A stretch of DNA of 22,567 nt, from the IMG/VR virus record IMGVR_UViG_3300032006_000094, positions 1-22,567 of that record. One strand, 5' to 3'. The notes beneath the pieces are model-generated. The model was not told the DNA's origin. It made no database searches and worked only from the letters and a program-made list of their open reading frames with translations. A program made the position numbers and the translations under genes. Of this stretch, positions 1 to 5,244 are shown piece by piece. The stretch is from a virus. The first letter of the stretch is position 1. Each line of letters opens with the position of its first letter.

Positions 1-11
1 TCCACATAGTT

Positions 12-230
12 TTAGATTAATTCTGGTTTACCTTTGAAATACTTATTTAACACATCAATTTGATCTTGATACTTGGCAATCATATTTAATTCTTCTTCTA
101 TTGCTTCAACAATATTAGAATGTTCACCAATACCTACTGGTGAAGTAAGATATACCTCAACATTTGCTCTGTGCTTTGCAATATCTCCCTGTGCATGAGC
201 GAGGAGTGCTTTAATTAATTGTTCTCTCAT
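12..230 (-). CDS. Conserved small cyanophage protein, function unknown (72 aa)
   Basis: No function recognised. The protein starts MREQLIKALLAHAQG and is a soluble, mostly helical acidic protein (helices around 1-25 and 38-65, with a VGIGEH turn between) lacking Cys and transmembrane segments. I chose the ATG at 230; the frame can be extended upstream to a TTG at 254, but neither start has a clear Shine-Dalgarno and the upstream extension (IVVSFVT) looks like translated leader. It is the first gene leftwards after the divergent region at 231-397 and is read away from the plus-strand gene at 398-574. From memory the N-terminal helix resembles small conserved T4-like cyanophage proteins; this was not checked by a search. 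Confidence 0.75.
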   Translation of the reverse strand: MREQLIKALLAHAQGDIAKHRANVEVYLTSPVGIGEHSNIVEAIEEELNMIAKYQDQIDVLNKYFKGKPELI

Positions 231-277
231 AGTTACAAATGATACAACTATCAATATATAGGATGTTAATTTTAGTG

Positions 278-309
278 ATGATATTGTGTTAAATTGATGA
301 CAATATCAT
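278..309. repeat. Perfect 10-bp inverted repeat in divergent intergenic region
   Basis: The arms ATGATATTGT (278-287) and ACAATATCAT (300-309) are perfect reverse complements separated by 12 nt. The right arm shares its last three bases with the late-promoter-like octamer at 307-314. No U-run follows either arm, so it does not look like an intrinsic terminator. Placement between two divergent genes suggests an operator or protein-binding site; that role is inferred. Confidence 0.6.
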
Positions 310-314
310 AAATA
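307..314 (+). promoter_or_regulatory. T4-like late promoter octamer (CATAAATA)
   Basis: CATAAATA matches the NATAAATA late promoter consensus reported for T4-like cyanophages (T4: TATAAATA). It lies upstream of the only plus-strand gene (398-574) and its possible leader ORF (340-390). Orientation and spacing fit; activity is inferred. Confidence 0.6.
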
Positions 315-339
315 GTGGTAGAATTTGAGAGGTAGTAAA

Positions 340-390
340 ATGAATCCAAAATCTATTCATTATGTTGTCCACCGTATCAATTCAAGGTAA
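340..390 (+). CDS. Possible 16-aa leader peptide ORF
   Basis: ATG at 340 is preceded by GAGAGG with about 6-7 nt spacing and opens a 16-codon frame (MNPKSIHYVVHRINSR) ending in TAA at 388-390. This is eight nucleotides before the ATG of the 58-aa gene and in another frame. It has a better ribosome site than the gene it precedes. It may be a translated leader coupling or tuning the downstream gene, or chance. Confidence 0.35.
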   Translation: MNPKSIHYVVHRINSR

Positions 391-397
391 CAAAACA

Positions 398-574
398 ATG
401 CACAATATCTTATCACATAATCAAATGACTTCGTGGAGTCATAGTTATAGCACTTTTGCTATTAGTCAAGATGACGAAAAACTGGATGACTATTACGAAT
501 GTCTGATAGAATGTGAAGACGATCAGAGTGCATGTAAACGTGTATGTAGAGAGATTCTAACTGAATCTGTCTAA
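398..574 (+). CDS. Small cysteine-containing cyanophage protein (58 aa), only plus-strand gene
   Basis: Function not recognised. Chosen start is ATG 398 (MHNILSHNQMTSW), with AAGG about 10 nt upstream; an in-frame ATG at 362 would add 12 residues of poor-looking sequence. The C-terminal half, from about DDEKLDDYYECLIECEDDQS to CKRVCREIL, is acidic with four cysteines in a paired C-x3-5-C pattern (Cys 35, 39, 46 and 50, approximately), suggesting a small disulfide or metal-binding helical hairpin. It is a self-contained unit: its own late-type promoter upstream and a strong intrinsic terminator 21 nt after the stop. The pattern resembles a small protein I recall from other T4-like cyanophages; unchecked. 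Confidence 0.75.
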   Translation: MHNILSHNQMTSWSHSYSTFAISQDDEKLDDYYECLIECEDDQSACKRVCREILTESV

Positions 575-594
575 GACAATTAAATAACTGTCAC

Positions 595-626
595 AAGACC
601 TCTGGGCAATCGCTCAGGGGTCTTTT
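595..626 (+). terminator. Strong Rho-independent terminator
   Basis: An 11-bp core stem, 597-607 with 612-622 (two G-U wobbles), extends by two A-T pairs to 595-624 and has a 4-nt AATC loop. It is followed by TTTT at 623-626. It ends plus-strand transcription from the 398-574 gene. The minus-strand gene at 614-835 has its TGA stop inside the right arm, so the hairpin may also slow convergent transcripts, but on that strand the trailing bases are not U-rich. Confidence 0.88.
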
Positions 627-835
627 ATATTGTCCATGAACTTATATTCAGGACGATCAGTATTAATTTCTACAGCAATAGCATCAAATATCCTATGCAA
701 TGCTCTTGCATAAGATCTGTATCCACTACCAACATAGAATTGACCTGCCACAACGCTGACAGTAGCAATGCCCCAGAATAGATAATAAAATCTACTTTTG
801 ACTTGTGCCTTCAGTTTTTCTTTGTTTTTGGTCAT
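614..835 (-). CDS. Small single-pass membrane protein, unknown (73 aa)
   Basis: Function not recognised. A basic N-terminus (K3, K5, K7, K9, K13, R15) precedes one hydrophobic segment at about residues 17-36 (YYLFWGIATVSVVAGQFYVG), followed by a basic/aromatic stretch and an acidic tail. This predicts one transmembrane helix with the N-terminus inside by the positive-inside rule. The start ATG at 835 lies 44 nt inside the preceding gene, with no clear Shine-Dalgarno, so translation is probably coupled. It is the last gene of the six-gene overlapping unit, and its stop is inside the terminator hairpin of the convergent gene. Size and topology would allow a small holin-like or membrane-remodelling protein; nothing seen proves that. 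Confidence 0.75.
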   Translation of the reverse strand: MTKNKEKLKAQVKSRFYYLFWGIATVSVVAGQFYVGSGYRSYARALHRIFDAIAVEINTDRPEYKFMDNIKDP

Positions 836-1109
836 AGTATTTAAGGAGTCTAAATTCAGACTCTTTCAATTTGAGTCTTTCAAGATGTTTTCGTGCATCT
901 ATTATATCCCTGAACCATGCACGATTAAAAGCATCTTTGGTTGTTGGTTCAAGGTAGATCGGGAAAGTATTGATGTGAGGAAAATTGTCCTTCTTTCTAC
1001 TATACTTTGCTTCAATCTTATCGTAATCGAGTTTTGCTTTGCGTTTACGTTTAGGTGATGACGTTAGTTTCTTAGCATTACTATCGAAACTATTTTGTGT
1101 CTTTGCCAT
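792..1109 (-). CDS. Basic protein of unknown function (105 aa)
   Basis: Not recognised. The N-terminal 35 residues are strongly basic (the segment SSPKRKRKAK near 17-26) and probably disordered; the rest is mixed helix with many Lys, Arg and Glu and the segment FNRAWFRDIIDARKHLERLKLKE's characteristic amphipathic helix around 61-83. Such basic tails often contact nucleic acid, which is only an inference. ATG 1109 overlaps the end of the 51-aa gene upstream by 20 nt and its own 3' end overlaps the membrane-protein gene by 44 nt, so it sits in a translationally coupled chain. Confidence 0.75.
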   Translation of the reverse strand: MAKTQNSFDSNAKKLTSSPKRKRKAKLDYDKIEAKYSRKKDNFPHINTFPIYLEPTTKDAFNRAWFRDIIDARKHLERLKLKESEFRLLKYYDQKQRKTEGTSQK

Positions 1110-1245
1110 GTGCTTTGTCTAATAATAAACGAAGTTGGTCTATTCTTTGAAGCAGTTCTTCTGCCTTAGCGTGATCTGATTTGTTGAAAGCGGTCATGTA
1201 GTCTAAAATTAATTCTTTCAACTCGCTATTCTCGAACTTGCTCAT
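1090..1245 (-). CDS. Small helical protein, unknown (51 aa)
   Basis: A short frame read from ATG 1245 to TAG 1090, beginning MSKFENSELKELILDYM and ending HGKDTK. It is predicted to be almost entirely helical, with a heptad-like leucine/isoleucine pattern in LLQRIDQLRLLLDK. A Shine-Dalgarno AAAGGA lies about 5 nt before the ATG, inside the end of the previous gene. It overlaps the genes on both sides by 20 nt. Composition, ribosome site and the uninterrupted overlapping chain support a real gene. Confidence 0.75.
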   Translation of the reverse strand: MSKFENSELKELILDYMTAFNKSDHAKAEELLQRIDQLRLLLDKAHGKDTK

Positions 1246-1429
1246 ATAATCCTTTGAGTTCATCTTCATTGAAATAAAGAGTTGCTTCAGTATTTACACT
1301 ATCTGGATCTAACCACTCGAACCATTCATCCGCAAATGCCAACGCGGAATCTGCGGAATCGGTTGATAACAATAGACTAAAGCGATCACATACCCAGTCA
1401 TGCAAAGAGGTGCGTTGTGCGGAAATCAT
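1226..1429 (-). CDS. Acidic small protein, unknown (67 aa)
   Basis: Not recognised. A strongly acidic protein with several aromatics (WFEWLD around 37-42) and no Lys-rich region; a single Cys near residue 14. ATG 1429 forms an ATGA overlap with the stop of the 56-aa gene upstream, giving translational coupling; its 3' end overlaps the next gene by 20 nt. High acidity and small size recall phage anti-host or DNA-mimic proteins, but this is speculation. Confidence 0.7.
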   Translation of the reverse strand: MISAQRTSLHDWVCDRFSLLLSTDSADSALAFADEWFEWLDPDSVNTEATLYFNEDELKGLYEQVRE

Positions 1430-1596
1430 AGATCGTTAGTAAACTCTACATTCAATTTGGCATCTGCTAATGCACCTACCATATTCCATGCAGTTTCACC
1501 TGATACCATGTTCTCATCACAAAAATACTCTACAGTATCCTCAAGTATTTCCTTGAGTTGTACGAGTTGTGATGCTCTTTCATCACTAATATTCAT
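1426..1596 (-). CDS. Small acidic cyanophage protein, unknown (56 aa)
   Basis: A short frame from ATG 1596 to TGA 1426, beginning MNISDERASQLVQLKEILED and containing the segment FCDENMVSGETAWNMVGALAD. Mostly helical. It has ATGA overlaps at both ends (1593-1596 with the upstream gene, 1426-1429 with the downstream gene), which is strong positional support. The 'ENMVSGETAWN' segment resembles a small conserved cyanophage family as I recall it; no function known to me. Confidence 0.78.
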   Translation of the reverse strand: MNISDERASQLVQLKEILEDTVEYFCDENMVSGETAWNMVGALADAKLNVEFTNDL

Positions 1597-1883
1597 CTTC
1601 TTACTATCGTAAGATCATTAGTCAAGTGATTGTAAGATAGAAATGCTAACTCACTTGGTAACACTTGCTCTAGTGCTTTACAAAACTCTAAAGTAAAACG
1701 TGACTGATACCTCCAAAACTTCTTCTCTTCATCAGAGTAGGGTTCTGCATTAGTCTTTACTTTAACAGTAAATTGCTTTGTGTTCTCAACATCTATATCA
1801 GCAAGTAATTCTTTAACGTGCTGAACAATCATAGGTGCTGCCTTCTGTACCTTGAGTTTGGTTAGTTTAGGAAGATTTGTCAT
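1593..1883 (-). CDS. Unknown protein heading a six-gene overlapping unit (96 aa)
   Basis: Function not recognised. Mixed alpha/beta protein with a basic N-terminus (KLTKLKVQK), a beta-like stretch (KQFTVKVKT near 37-45), a helix FWRYQSRFTLEFCKALEQV near 56-74 and a C-terminal beta hairpin. The ATG at 1883 follows an extended -10 promoter with a leader of only about 14 nt and no Shine-Dalgarno, so it may be translated from a very short leader. It is the first gene of the chain 1883 to 614 in which each gene overlaps the next. Confidence 0.75.
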   Translation of the reverse strand: MTNLPKLTKLKVQKAAPMIVQHVKELLADIDVENTKQFTVKVKTNAEPYSDEEKKFWRYQSRFTLEFCKALEQVLPSELAFLSYNHLTNDLTIVRR

Positions 1884-1903
1884 TAAAATGATGCAATGGA
1901 ATT

Positions 1904-1932
1904 AGTATAGCATGAAAAATGGGTGAAGTCAA
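1904..1932 (-). promoter_or_regulatory. Near-consensus sigma-70 (early-type) promoter
   Basis: On the minus strand: TTGACT (1927-1932), exactly 17 bp spacer, TATACT (1904-1909), with a TGC extended -10 directly before it. Five of six bases match in each hexamer. The predicted start near 1897 leaves about 14 nt before ATG 1883. It would be read by the host sigma-70 holoenzyme early in infection and drive the six-gene unit. Confidence 0.82.
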
Positions 1933-1945
1933 CCGACAACACCCA
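1915..1945 (-). terminator. Intrinsic terminator overlapping the next promoter
   Basis: On the minus strand TGGGTG (1940-1945) pairs with CACCCA (1920-1925). Inside, GTC and GAC pair around a GGTT loop after a TT/TT internal bulge, and five Ts follow (1915-1919). It lies 6 nt past the stop of the 1952-2410 gene. Its loop side contains the -35 box and its U-tract lies in the spacer of the promoter at 1904-1932. Confidence 0.75.
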
Positions 1946-1951
1946 CTCAAA

Positions 1952-2410
1952 TTATCTCATATATAAGTATCCTCCTGCCCAGTCTGCTCTTAATAAGCAA
2001 TCTTCTCTTGACGATCTTTCAAGTAAGTTGTATCTTACATGTTGTGCTGGTTTTGCCCAACCTGCTGGTTTGTAAACATCACCAGTCTCTTTATCAACAA
2101 ATGCGTGAACACTACCATCACGATACTCATTACGATCTTGAAATGTATCGTAATCTTGTTGGATGATCTTGAAATACTTTCTACCTGACTGTACTCTAAA
2201 CCTCATAAGTTTAGCAGTTCCATCCTCTAGTTCTTTTAACTGTTGTGTAGCATAGTCTGAAAGATCTCTTCTACCATCAGCAAAATACCTAGCATTGCCT
2301 TCAATCATTCTCTTATGATATTCTCTATATTGTAATGCGAGTGCATCACATAGTTGGTCAACATACTTGCTGACTTGTTCAGTTTGAGAAACGAATAATG
2401 TTTTAGGCAT
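1952..2410 (-). CDS. Widespread marine-phage hypothetical protein (152 aa)
   Basis: Function unknown, but the C-terminal half (VHAFVDKETGDVYKPAGWAK near residues 101-120, then a V-R-Y-N-L segment and a R-A-D-W-A-G-G-Y-L-Y end) resembles a protein I recall in many marine cyanophages and other aquatic phages; this is from memory, not a search. The N-terminal half is helical (SQTEQVSKYVDQLCDALALQ). I start at ATG 2410 (MPKTLFVSQ); a TTG at 2440 would add ten residues, FPPPYYKVQ, with no ribosome site. It ends a transcription unit, with an intrinsic terminator right after the stop. Confidence 0.8.
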   Translation of the reverse strand: MPKTLFVSQTEQVSKYVDQLCDALALQYREYHKRMIEGNARYFADGRRDLSDYATQQLKELEDGTAKLMRFRVQSGRKYFKIIQQDYDTFQDRNEYRDGSVHAFVDKETGDVYKPAGWAKPAQHVRYNLLERSSREDCLLRADWAGGYLYMR

Positions 2411-2465
2411 TTGGACTTTGTAATATGGTGGGGGAAACAAATAGAGGACGATTCCTTGTGTATGA

Positions 2466-2582
2466 TTACCCTAACATCATGTCTCTGCTTCTTACTTGCT
2501 CAAGAGGTGCTTCACCTTTCAAAGAAGGTACTAAGTCAAGTGTGTCAGAGTAGTTAGGAACCTCATTTGTTTCCCATACCAT
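2466..2582 (-). CDS. Possible 38-aa small protein
   Basis: An open frame from ATG 2582 (MVWETNEVPNYSD...) to TAA 2466, filling the 174-nt gap between two well-supported genes, starting 2 nt after the upstream stop. Codons and composition look protein-like (acidic, no stop-rich shadow), but there is no Shine-Dalgarno and no homolog I recognise. The 55 nt from 2411 to 2465 hold no clear promoter or hairpin. Confidence 0.42.
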   Translation of the reverse strand: MVWETNEVPNYSDTLDLVPSLKGEAPLEQVRSRDMMLG

Positions 2583-2584
2583 TA

Positions 2585-2887
2585 TTATACATCAGTTGGT
2601 GGTGTTGTCTGGGATGACTGTGCCACTTTATCAACTGGTTTTGAACTGTTCTTTTCTTGTGCCTTTGCCTTTATACTATCAATGGTCTGTAATGACCATG
2701 AATATACGTTCTTAGCAGTTGGTACAATTACATCAGTAGTAAATTCATCCCACTCATATAAATGGATCTGCCAACGTACCTTAGCATCTTCAATGTATTC
2801 ACCTAGACTAATGTGAGTTTCATCAGGTCTATCGGTTGGTGGTTTGTAGAGACTGCCTTTAACTTTTCGTGATGGTGCTTCAGTCAT
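2585..2887 (-). CDS. Unknown protein with disordered polar tail (100 aa)
   Basis: Not recognised. The N-terminus is basic/proline-rich (SRKVKGSLYKPPTDRPDE), the middle is helical and aromatic (VRWQIHLYEWDEF near 38-50), and the last 28 residues are Lys/Ser/Thr/Pro/Gln-rich and probably disordered. ATG 2887 lies 18 nt after the stop of the gene upstream. A late-promoter-like octamer at 2914-2921 lies about 27 nt before the start, so it may be transcribed late as well as from upstream. Confidence 0.72.
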   Translation of the reverse strand: MTEAPSRKVKGSLYKPPTDRPDETHISLGEYIEDAKVRWQIHLYEWDEFTTDVIVPTAKNVYSWSLQTIDSIKAKAQEKNSSKPVDKVAQSSQTTPPTDV

Positions 2888-2905
2888 AGCATTGTATAAT
2901 ATGTA

Positions 2906-3307
2906 CTAATTTTTATTTATTCTGACAGGGACATCTATCGTCCAACTTGGTGACGATAACTTAACTATTTTAAACTCTTTCCTTGCCTTTTCTCTTTGCT
3001 TTGCTGCCTTCTCTAGTTTGTTTAACTCATCTTCACGACCTGCTTCAGGTTGTATCTCACCATAATGTGGGTCCCAAATCTCAGGATGTTCGTGATTATC
3101 AAAGAACTCTAGTATAGTTTGATCTATCATACTATACAAAGTATCCCAAGTTAATGTTCTACGAAGAGTATCAGCAAGATATTCTGCTTGATTAACAGAC
3201 ATTTCTTGCTTAAGATGTTCACCTCTTGCCCATACTAACTCATTGAGATCTATTGTGATCTGTACGTTAGTATGGACACCAGTATCATTATATGGTTCAA
3301 TAGTCAT
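2906..3307 (-). CDS. Unknown protein, helical with basic C-terminal third (133 aa)
   Basis: Function not recognised. Beta-like N-terminus (VHTNVQITIDL), then helices with a conserved-looking Trp-rich core (LVWARGEHL, RTLTWDTLYSMI), then a long charged helix near 92-112 (LNKLEKAAKQREKARKEF) and a short C-terminal strand pair. ATG 3307 has a very strong Shine-Dalgarno, GAGGAGG, encoded by the Glu codons ending the previous gene, and shares one base with that gene's TAA (TAATG), so start and coupling are well supported. Confidence 0.78.
   Translation of the reverse strand: MTIEPYNDTGVHTNVQITIDLNELVWARGEHLKQEMSVNQAEYLADTLRRTLTWDTLYSMIDQTILEFFDNHEHPEIWDPHYGEIQPEAGREDELNKLEKAAKQREKARKEFKIVKLSSPSWTIDVPVRINKN
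2914..2921 (-). promoter_or_regulatory. Candidate late promoter octamer (AATAAATA)
   Basis: AATAAATA on the minus strand fits NATAAATA and lies 27 nt upstream of ATG 2887, a good distance. However, it is inside the last codons of the preceding gene (R-I-N-K-N) in AT-rich DNA, so chance is a real alternative. Confidence 0.35.
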
Positions 3308-3531
3308 TATTCCTCCTCAAAGTAGATACCATGAACAGTATTAAATGTATCTAATGATATGTAATCATCATCATGTACTCTTGGGTTCTCAAATACAAAA
3401 AACTCTTCAATGAAATAGTTTATGCTAACACCTAATTCATCTGCTGCATTAACCATTTCACCAATTTGCTTGTCGTTCATCTCACAGTCTTCAATGAGTA
3501 ACTGTAGATCAGATAGGAATGAATCAATCAT
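3307..3531 (-). CDS. Acidic small protein, unknown (74 aa)
   Basis: Not recognised. Very acidic (ends FEEE), helical N-terminal two thirds (SDLQLLIEDCEMNDKQIGEM), then an aromatic stretch IEEFFVFENP and an acidic HDDDY segment. Its terminal Glu codons double as the ribosome-binding site of the next gene. ATG 3531 lies 8 nt inside the upstream gene. No clear relation to a known family; an acidic host-interacting protein is possible but unproven. Confidence 0.72.
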   Translation of the reverse strand: MIDSFLSDLQLLIEDCEMNDKQIGEMVNAADELGVSINYFIEEFFVFENPRVHDDDYISLDTFNTVHGIYFEEE

Positions 3532-3727
3532 TTAATAGTACCGAGTTGAATAGTTTAACAATGGATTTGATTTTTTCTTCGTTAGGTTTCCTAAACGAAT
3601 AAGTTGTTCTCTCTTTGTCTAGTGCATCAATAATAATATTGATGTCACTACGTTCTAGTTCAAATTTAAATAATTTCACTGGTTCCTCTGTAATAACAAC
3701 AGGCATACGTTTGTACTTTGCTGACAT
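3524..3727 (-). CDS. Small protein, unknown (67 aa)
   Basis: Not recognised. Begins MSAKYKRMPVVITEEPVKLF, has alternating strand and helix character with a helix near 27-41 (SDINIIIDALDKE). The start ATG 3727 is chosen because GGAGGT (3735-3740) lies 7 nt before it and because it overlaps the upstream stop as TAATG; a further in-frame ATG at 3742 would place this Shine-Dalgarno inside the gene. It overlaps the next gene by 8 nt. Confidence 0.75.
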   Translation of the reverse strand: MSAKYKRMPVVITEEPVKLFKFELERSDINIIIDALDKERTTYSFRKPNEEKIKSIVKLFNSVLLND

Positions 3728-3963
3728 TATAACAACCTCCATTCATTCTTCTCGATCATATCACCACAATGCTGACAACCTAATGCTGACCATGCAAAGT
3801 GATAAACTGTCTCTCCACAATTACATTCTGGGCATATTATAAACTTACCATGCTTTCCTGCTCTAGTTCTTGAATTAACATTCTTAGAATGATTAACCCA
3901 ATGTGAATGTGAATTGATAGTTTTATTTAAAACACTATCAGTCCACTCTTGATAAGTTGCCAT
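3727..3963 (-). CDS. Zinc-ribbon-like small protein (78 aa)
   Basis: The C-terminal half has two paired cysteine knuckles, CPEC (Cys44, Cys47) and CQHC (Cys63, Cys66), separated by 15 residues, plus Cys49; this is the layout of a small zinc ribbon. The N-terminus is polar with several His and Asn (SHSHWVNHSKN) and a basic RTRAGKHGK stretch before the ribbon, which could contact nucleic acid. Zinc ribbons of this size occur in phage transcription factors and accessory proteins; target unknown. ATG 3963 follows a sigma-70-like promoter at 3985-4012 by about 15 nt. It is the first gene after the methyltransferase and overlaps the next by one base. Confidence 0.78.
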   Translation of the reverse strand: MATYQEWTDSVLNKTINSHSHWVNHSKNVNSRTRAGKHGKFIICPECNCGETVYHFAWSALGCQHCGDMIEKNEWRLL

Positions 3964-3984
3964 AGAAAATGTTGTAACTTAGGT

Positions 3985-4012
3985 ATCATACATCAACAAA
4001 GTGATCTTTCAA
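3985..4012 (-). promoter_or_regulatory. Sigma-70-like promoter on the methyltransferase stop codon
   Basis: TTGAAA (4007-4012), 16 bp spacer, TATGAT (3985-3990) on the minus strand; five of six bases match in each hexamer. The TGA stop of the methyltransferase (3986-3988) is inside the -10 box. The predicted start near 3978 gives a leader of about 15 nt to ATG 3963. Confidence 0.6.
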
Positions 4013-4975
4013 TGAGGAGTGTGACAGTTTATTTTCTGGAACACCATCCTTGATCCTTTGCTTCATTAGTGTACCATAGTCTTCATGTAACTCACAACCT
4101 ATGTAATATCTCTTAAGATTCTTGGCAACCATAGCAGTAGTGCCTGATCCCATAAACGGATCAAGTATAATATCACCCTCTTCTGACCCTGCCTTAATAC
4201 AAGGTTCGATCAACTCAGGTGGATATACTGCGAAATGACTGCCTTTATACGGTTTGCAAGTTACTTTCCATACTGACCTTTTATTTCTCTTATCATAAAC
4301 CATCTTACGAGGTCTTGTGAGTCCTGAGAATTGATTGCCAGTATCCTTAGTGTTATTCATATTGATAGGAGTATTTCCACCCCATCTTTCACCTACTGCT
4401 TTCTCTTTGATCGCTTCGTGATTGTAATAGTATTTCTTATTCTTACTCAATAGAAAGATATACTCATGTGATTTGGTACACCTATCTTTAACTGACTCTG
4501 GCATTGGATTTGGTTTATGCCAAATAATATCTTGTCTTAGATACCAACCATCTGCCCTCAATGCAAATGCTAACATCCAAGGGATACCAATGAGATCCTT
4601 CTCTTTATATCCTTCTAGTTTGTTACCTCTTCTTGCACATTTATCTGGTAGATCTTGTTTAGTCTTTGATACAGATTGTTTAACTAATCCCTGTCCTTTT
4701 CCTGGTCTATAGTTATAATAACTGTCACCAATATTGACCCATAATGTACCATCATCAGATAGCACATTCCTTACTTCTCGGAATACTTTTACTAGGTTTT
4801 GAATATACTCTTCTGGAGATGATTCTTGACCTATTTGGTCACCCTCCCCTCCATAGTCTCTTAGACCATAATAAGGTGGAGAAGTGACGCACATTCTAGG
4901 AGTAACACCAAATTCTTTGATAGTCTCACGACAATCACCAAACAATATGGTATCAGTTAAATCACTTCTGTTCAT
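3986..4975 (-). CDS. Orphan beta-class DNA methyltransferase (N4-cytosine or N6-adenine, 329 aa)
   Basis: Transfers a methyl group from S-adenosylmethionine to an exocyclic amino group of a DNA base. Catalytic motif IV is TSPPY at residues 31-35, and the SAM-binding motif I is DPFMGSGTT at 272-280, followed by the acidic residue in IGCE (292-295). Motif IV before motif I with the target-recognition region between (about 160-240) is the beta-class order. The KDLIGIPW and DIIWHKPNPMPES segments (126-161) are typical of this COG0863-type family. The S rather than D in SPPY favours N4-cytosine but does not prove it; the recognition site cannot be read. No endonuclease gene is adjacent, so it is probably an orphan protecting phage DNA or marking it. 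It overlaps the upstream gene by 14 nt. Confidence 0.93.
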   Translation of the reverse strand: MNRSDLTDTILFGDCRETIKEFGVTPRMCVTSPPYYGLRDYGGEGDQIGQESSPEEYIQNLVKVFREVRNVLSDDGTLWVNIGDSYYNYRPGKGQGLVKQSVSKTKQDLPDKCARRGNKLEGYKEKDLIGIPWMLAFALRADGWYLRQDIIWHKPNPMPESVKDRCTKSHEYIFLLSKNKKYYYNHEAIKEKAVGERWGGNTPINMNNTKDTGNQFSGLTRPRKMVYDKRNKRSVWKVTCKPYKGSHFAVYPPELIEPCIKAGSEEGDIILDPFMGSGTTAMVAKNLKRYYIGCELHEDYGTLMKQRIKDGVPENKLSHSSLKDHFVDV

Positions 4976-5243
4976 TACGTCTGTTTTTAATGTATTTTAA
5001 TTGAGACCAATACTGTTCATAACATAATAATAATGTATGAATCATTTTGTGTTGTTCATTTTTGGTGTAACGACATTCAGGTTTAGGACGTACACCAGTT
5101 TCTATGGTAATATATCTGGCATGTTCAATGCCTTTTAAATTAAATGATGGTTCTTTATCACATTTAAAATAGACCCAACCTTCGTCTTTACCATACTCAC
5201 CACGATCCCAGATAACATAGTCACCGACTTCAGGTTCATACAT
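4962..5243 (-). CDS. Conserved small protein upstream of the methyltransferase (93 aa)
   Basis: Function not recognised. The first half, beginning MYEPEVGDYVIWDRGEYG and continuing through DEGWVYFKCDKE, reads as a small beta-barrel (SH3-like) with several aromatic residues; the second half has GVRPKPECRYTKNEQHK followed by a helix HTLLLCYEQYW and a basic tail. Three Cys, one in the P-E-C-R-Y segment. I recall similar proteins in cyanophages, unchecked. It overlaps the methyltransferase start by 14 nt, so the two are likely translated together; a role in methylation is possible but not shown. Confidence 0.78.
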   Translation of the reverse strand: MYEPEVGDYVIWDRGEYGKDEGWVYFKCDKEPSFNLKGIEHARYITIETGVRPKPECRYTKNEQHKMIHTLLLCYEQYWSQLKYIKNRRNEQK

Positions 5244-5244
5244 G

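Noticed and set aside
231-254. TTG 254 as start of the 12-230 gene
   Set aside because: No ribosome site, and the extension is hydrophobic leader-like and lies in the intergenic region.
362-397. ATG 362 as start of the plus-strand gene
   Set aside because: The added 12 residues have no ribosome site and overlap the possible leader frame; ATG 398 has AAGG at about 10 nt.
614-835. Holin assignment for the single-pass membrane protein
   Set aside because: One transmembrane segment and small size are not enough; the neighbours include no endolysin or other lysis gene.
798-1058. Plus-strand 86-aa ORF opposite the basic-protein gene
   Set aside because: It is antisense to a chain of coupled minus-strand genes and its Phe/Cys/Ser-rich composition looks like a shadow.
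2411-2440. TTG 2440 as start of the 1952-2410 gene
   Set aside because: It adds ten residues (FPPPYYKVQ-type) with no Shine-Dalgarno, whereas ATG 2410 begins a sequence with a normal N-terminus.
3728-3742. ATG 3742 as start of the 3524-3727 gene
   Set aside because: The strong Shine-Dalgarno GGAGGT lies just after this ATG and instead serves ATG 3727, which also makes a TAATG junction.
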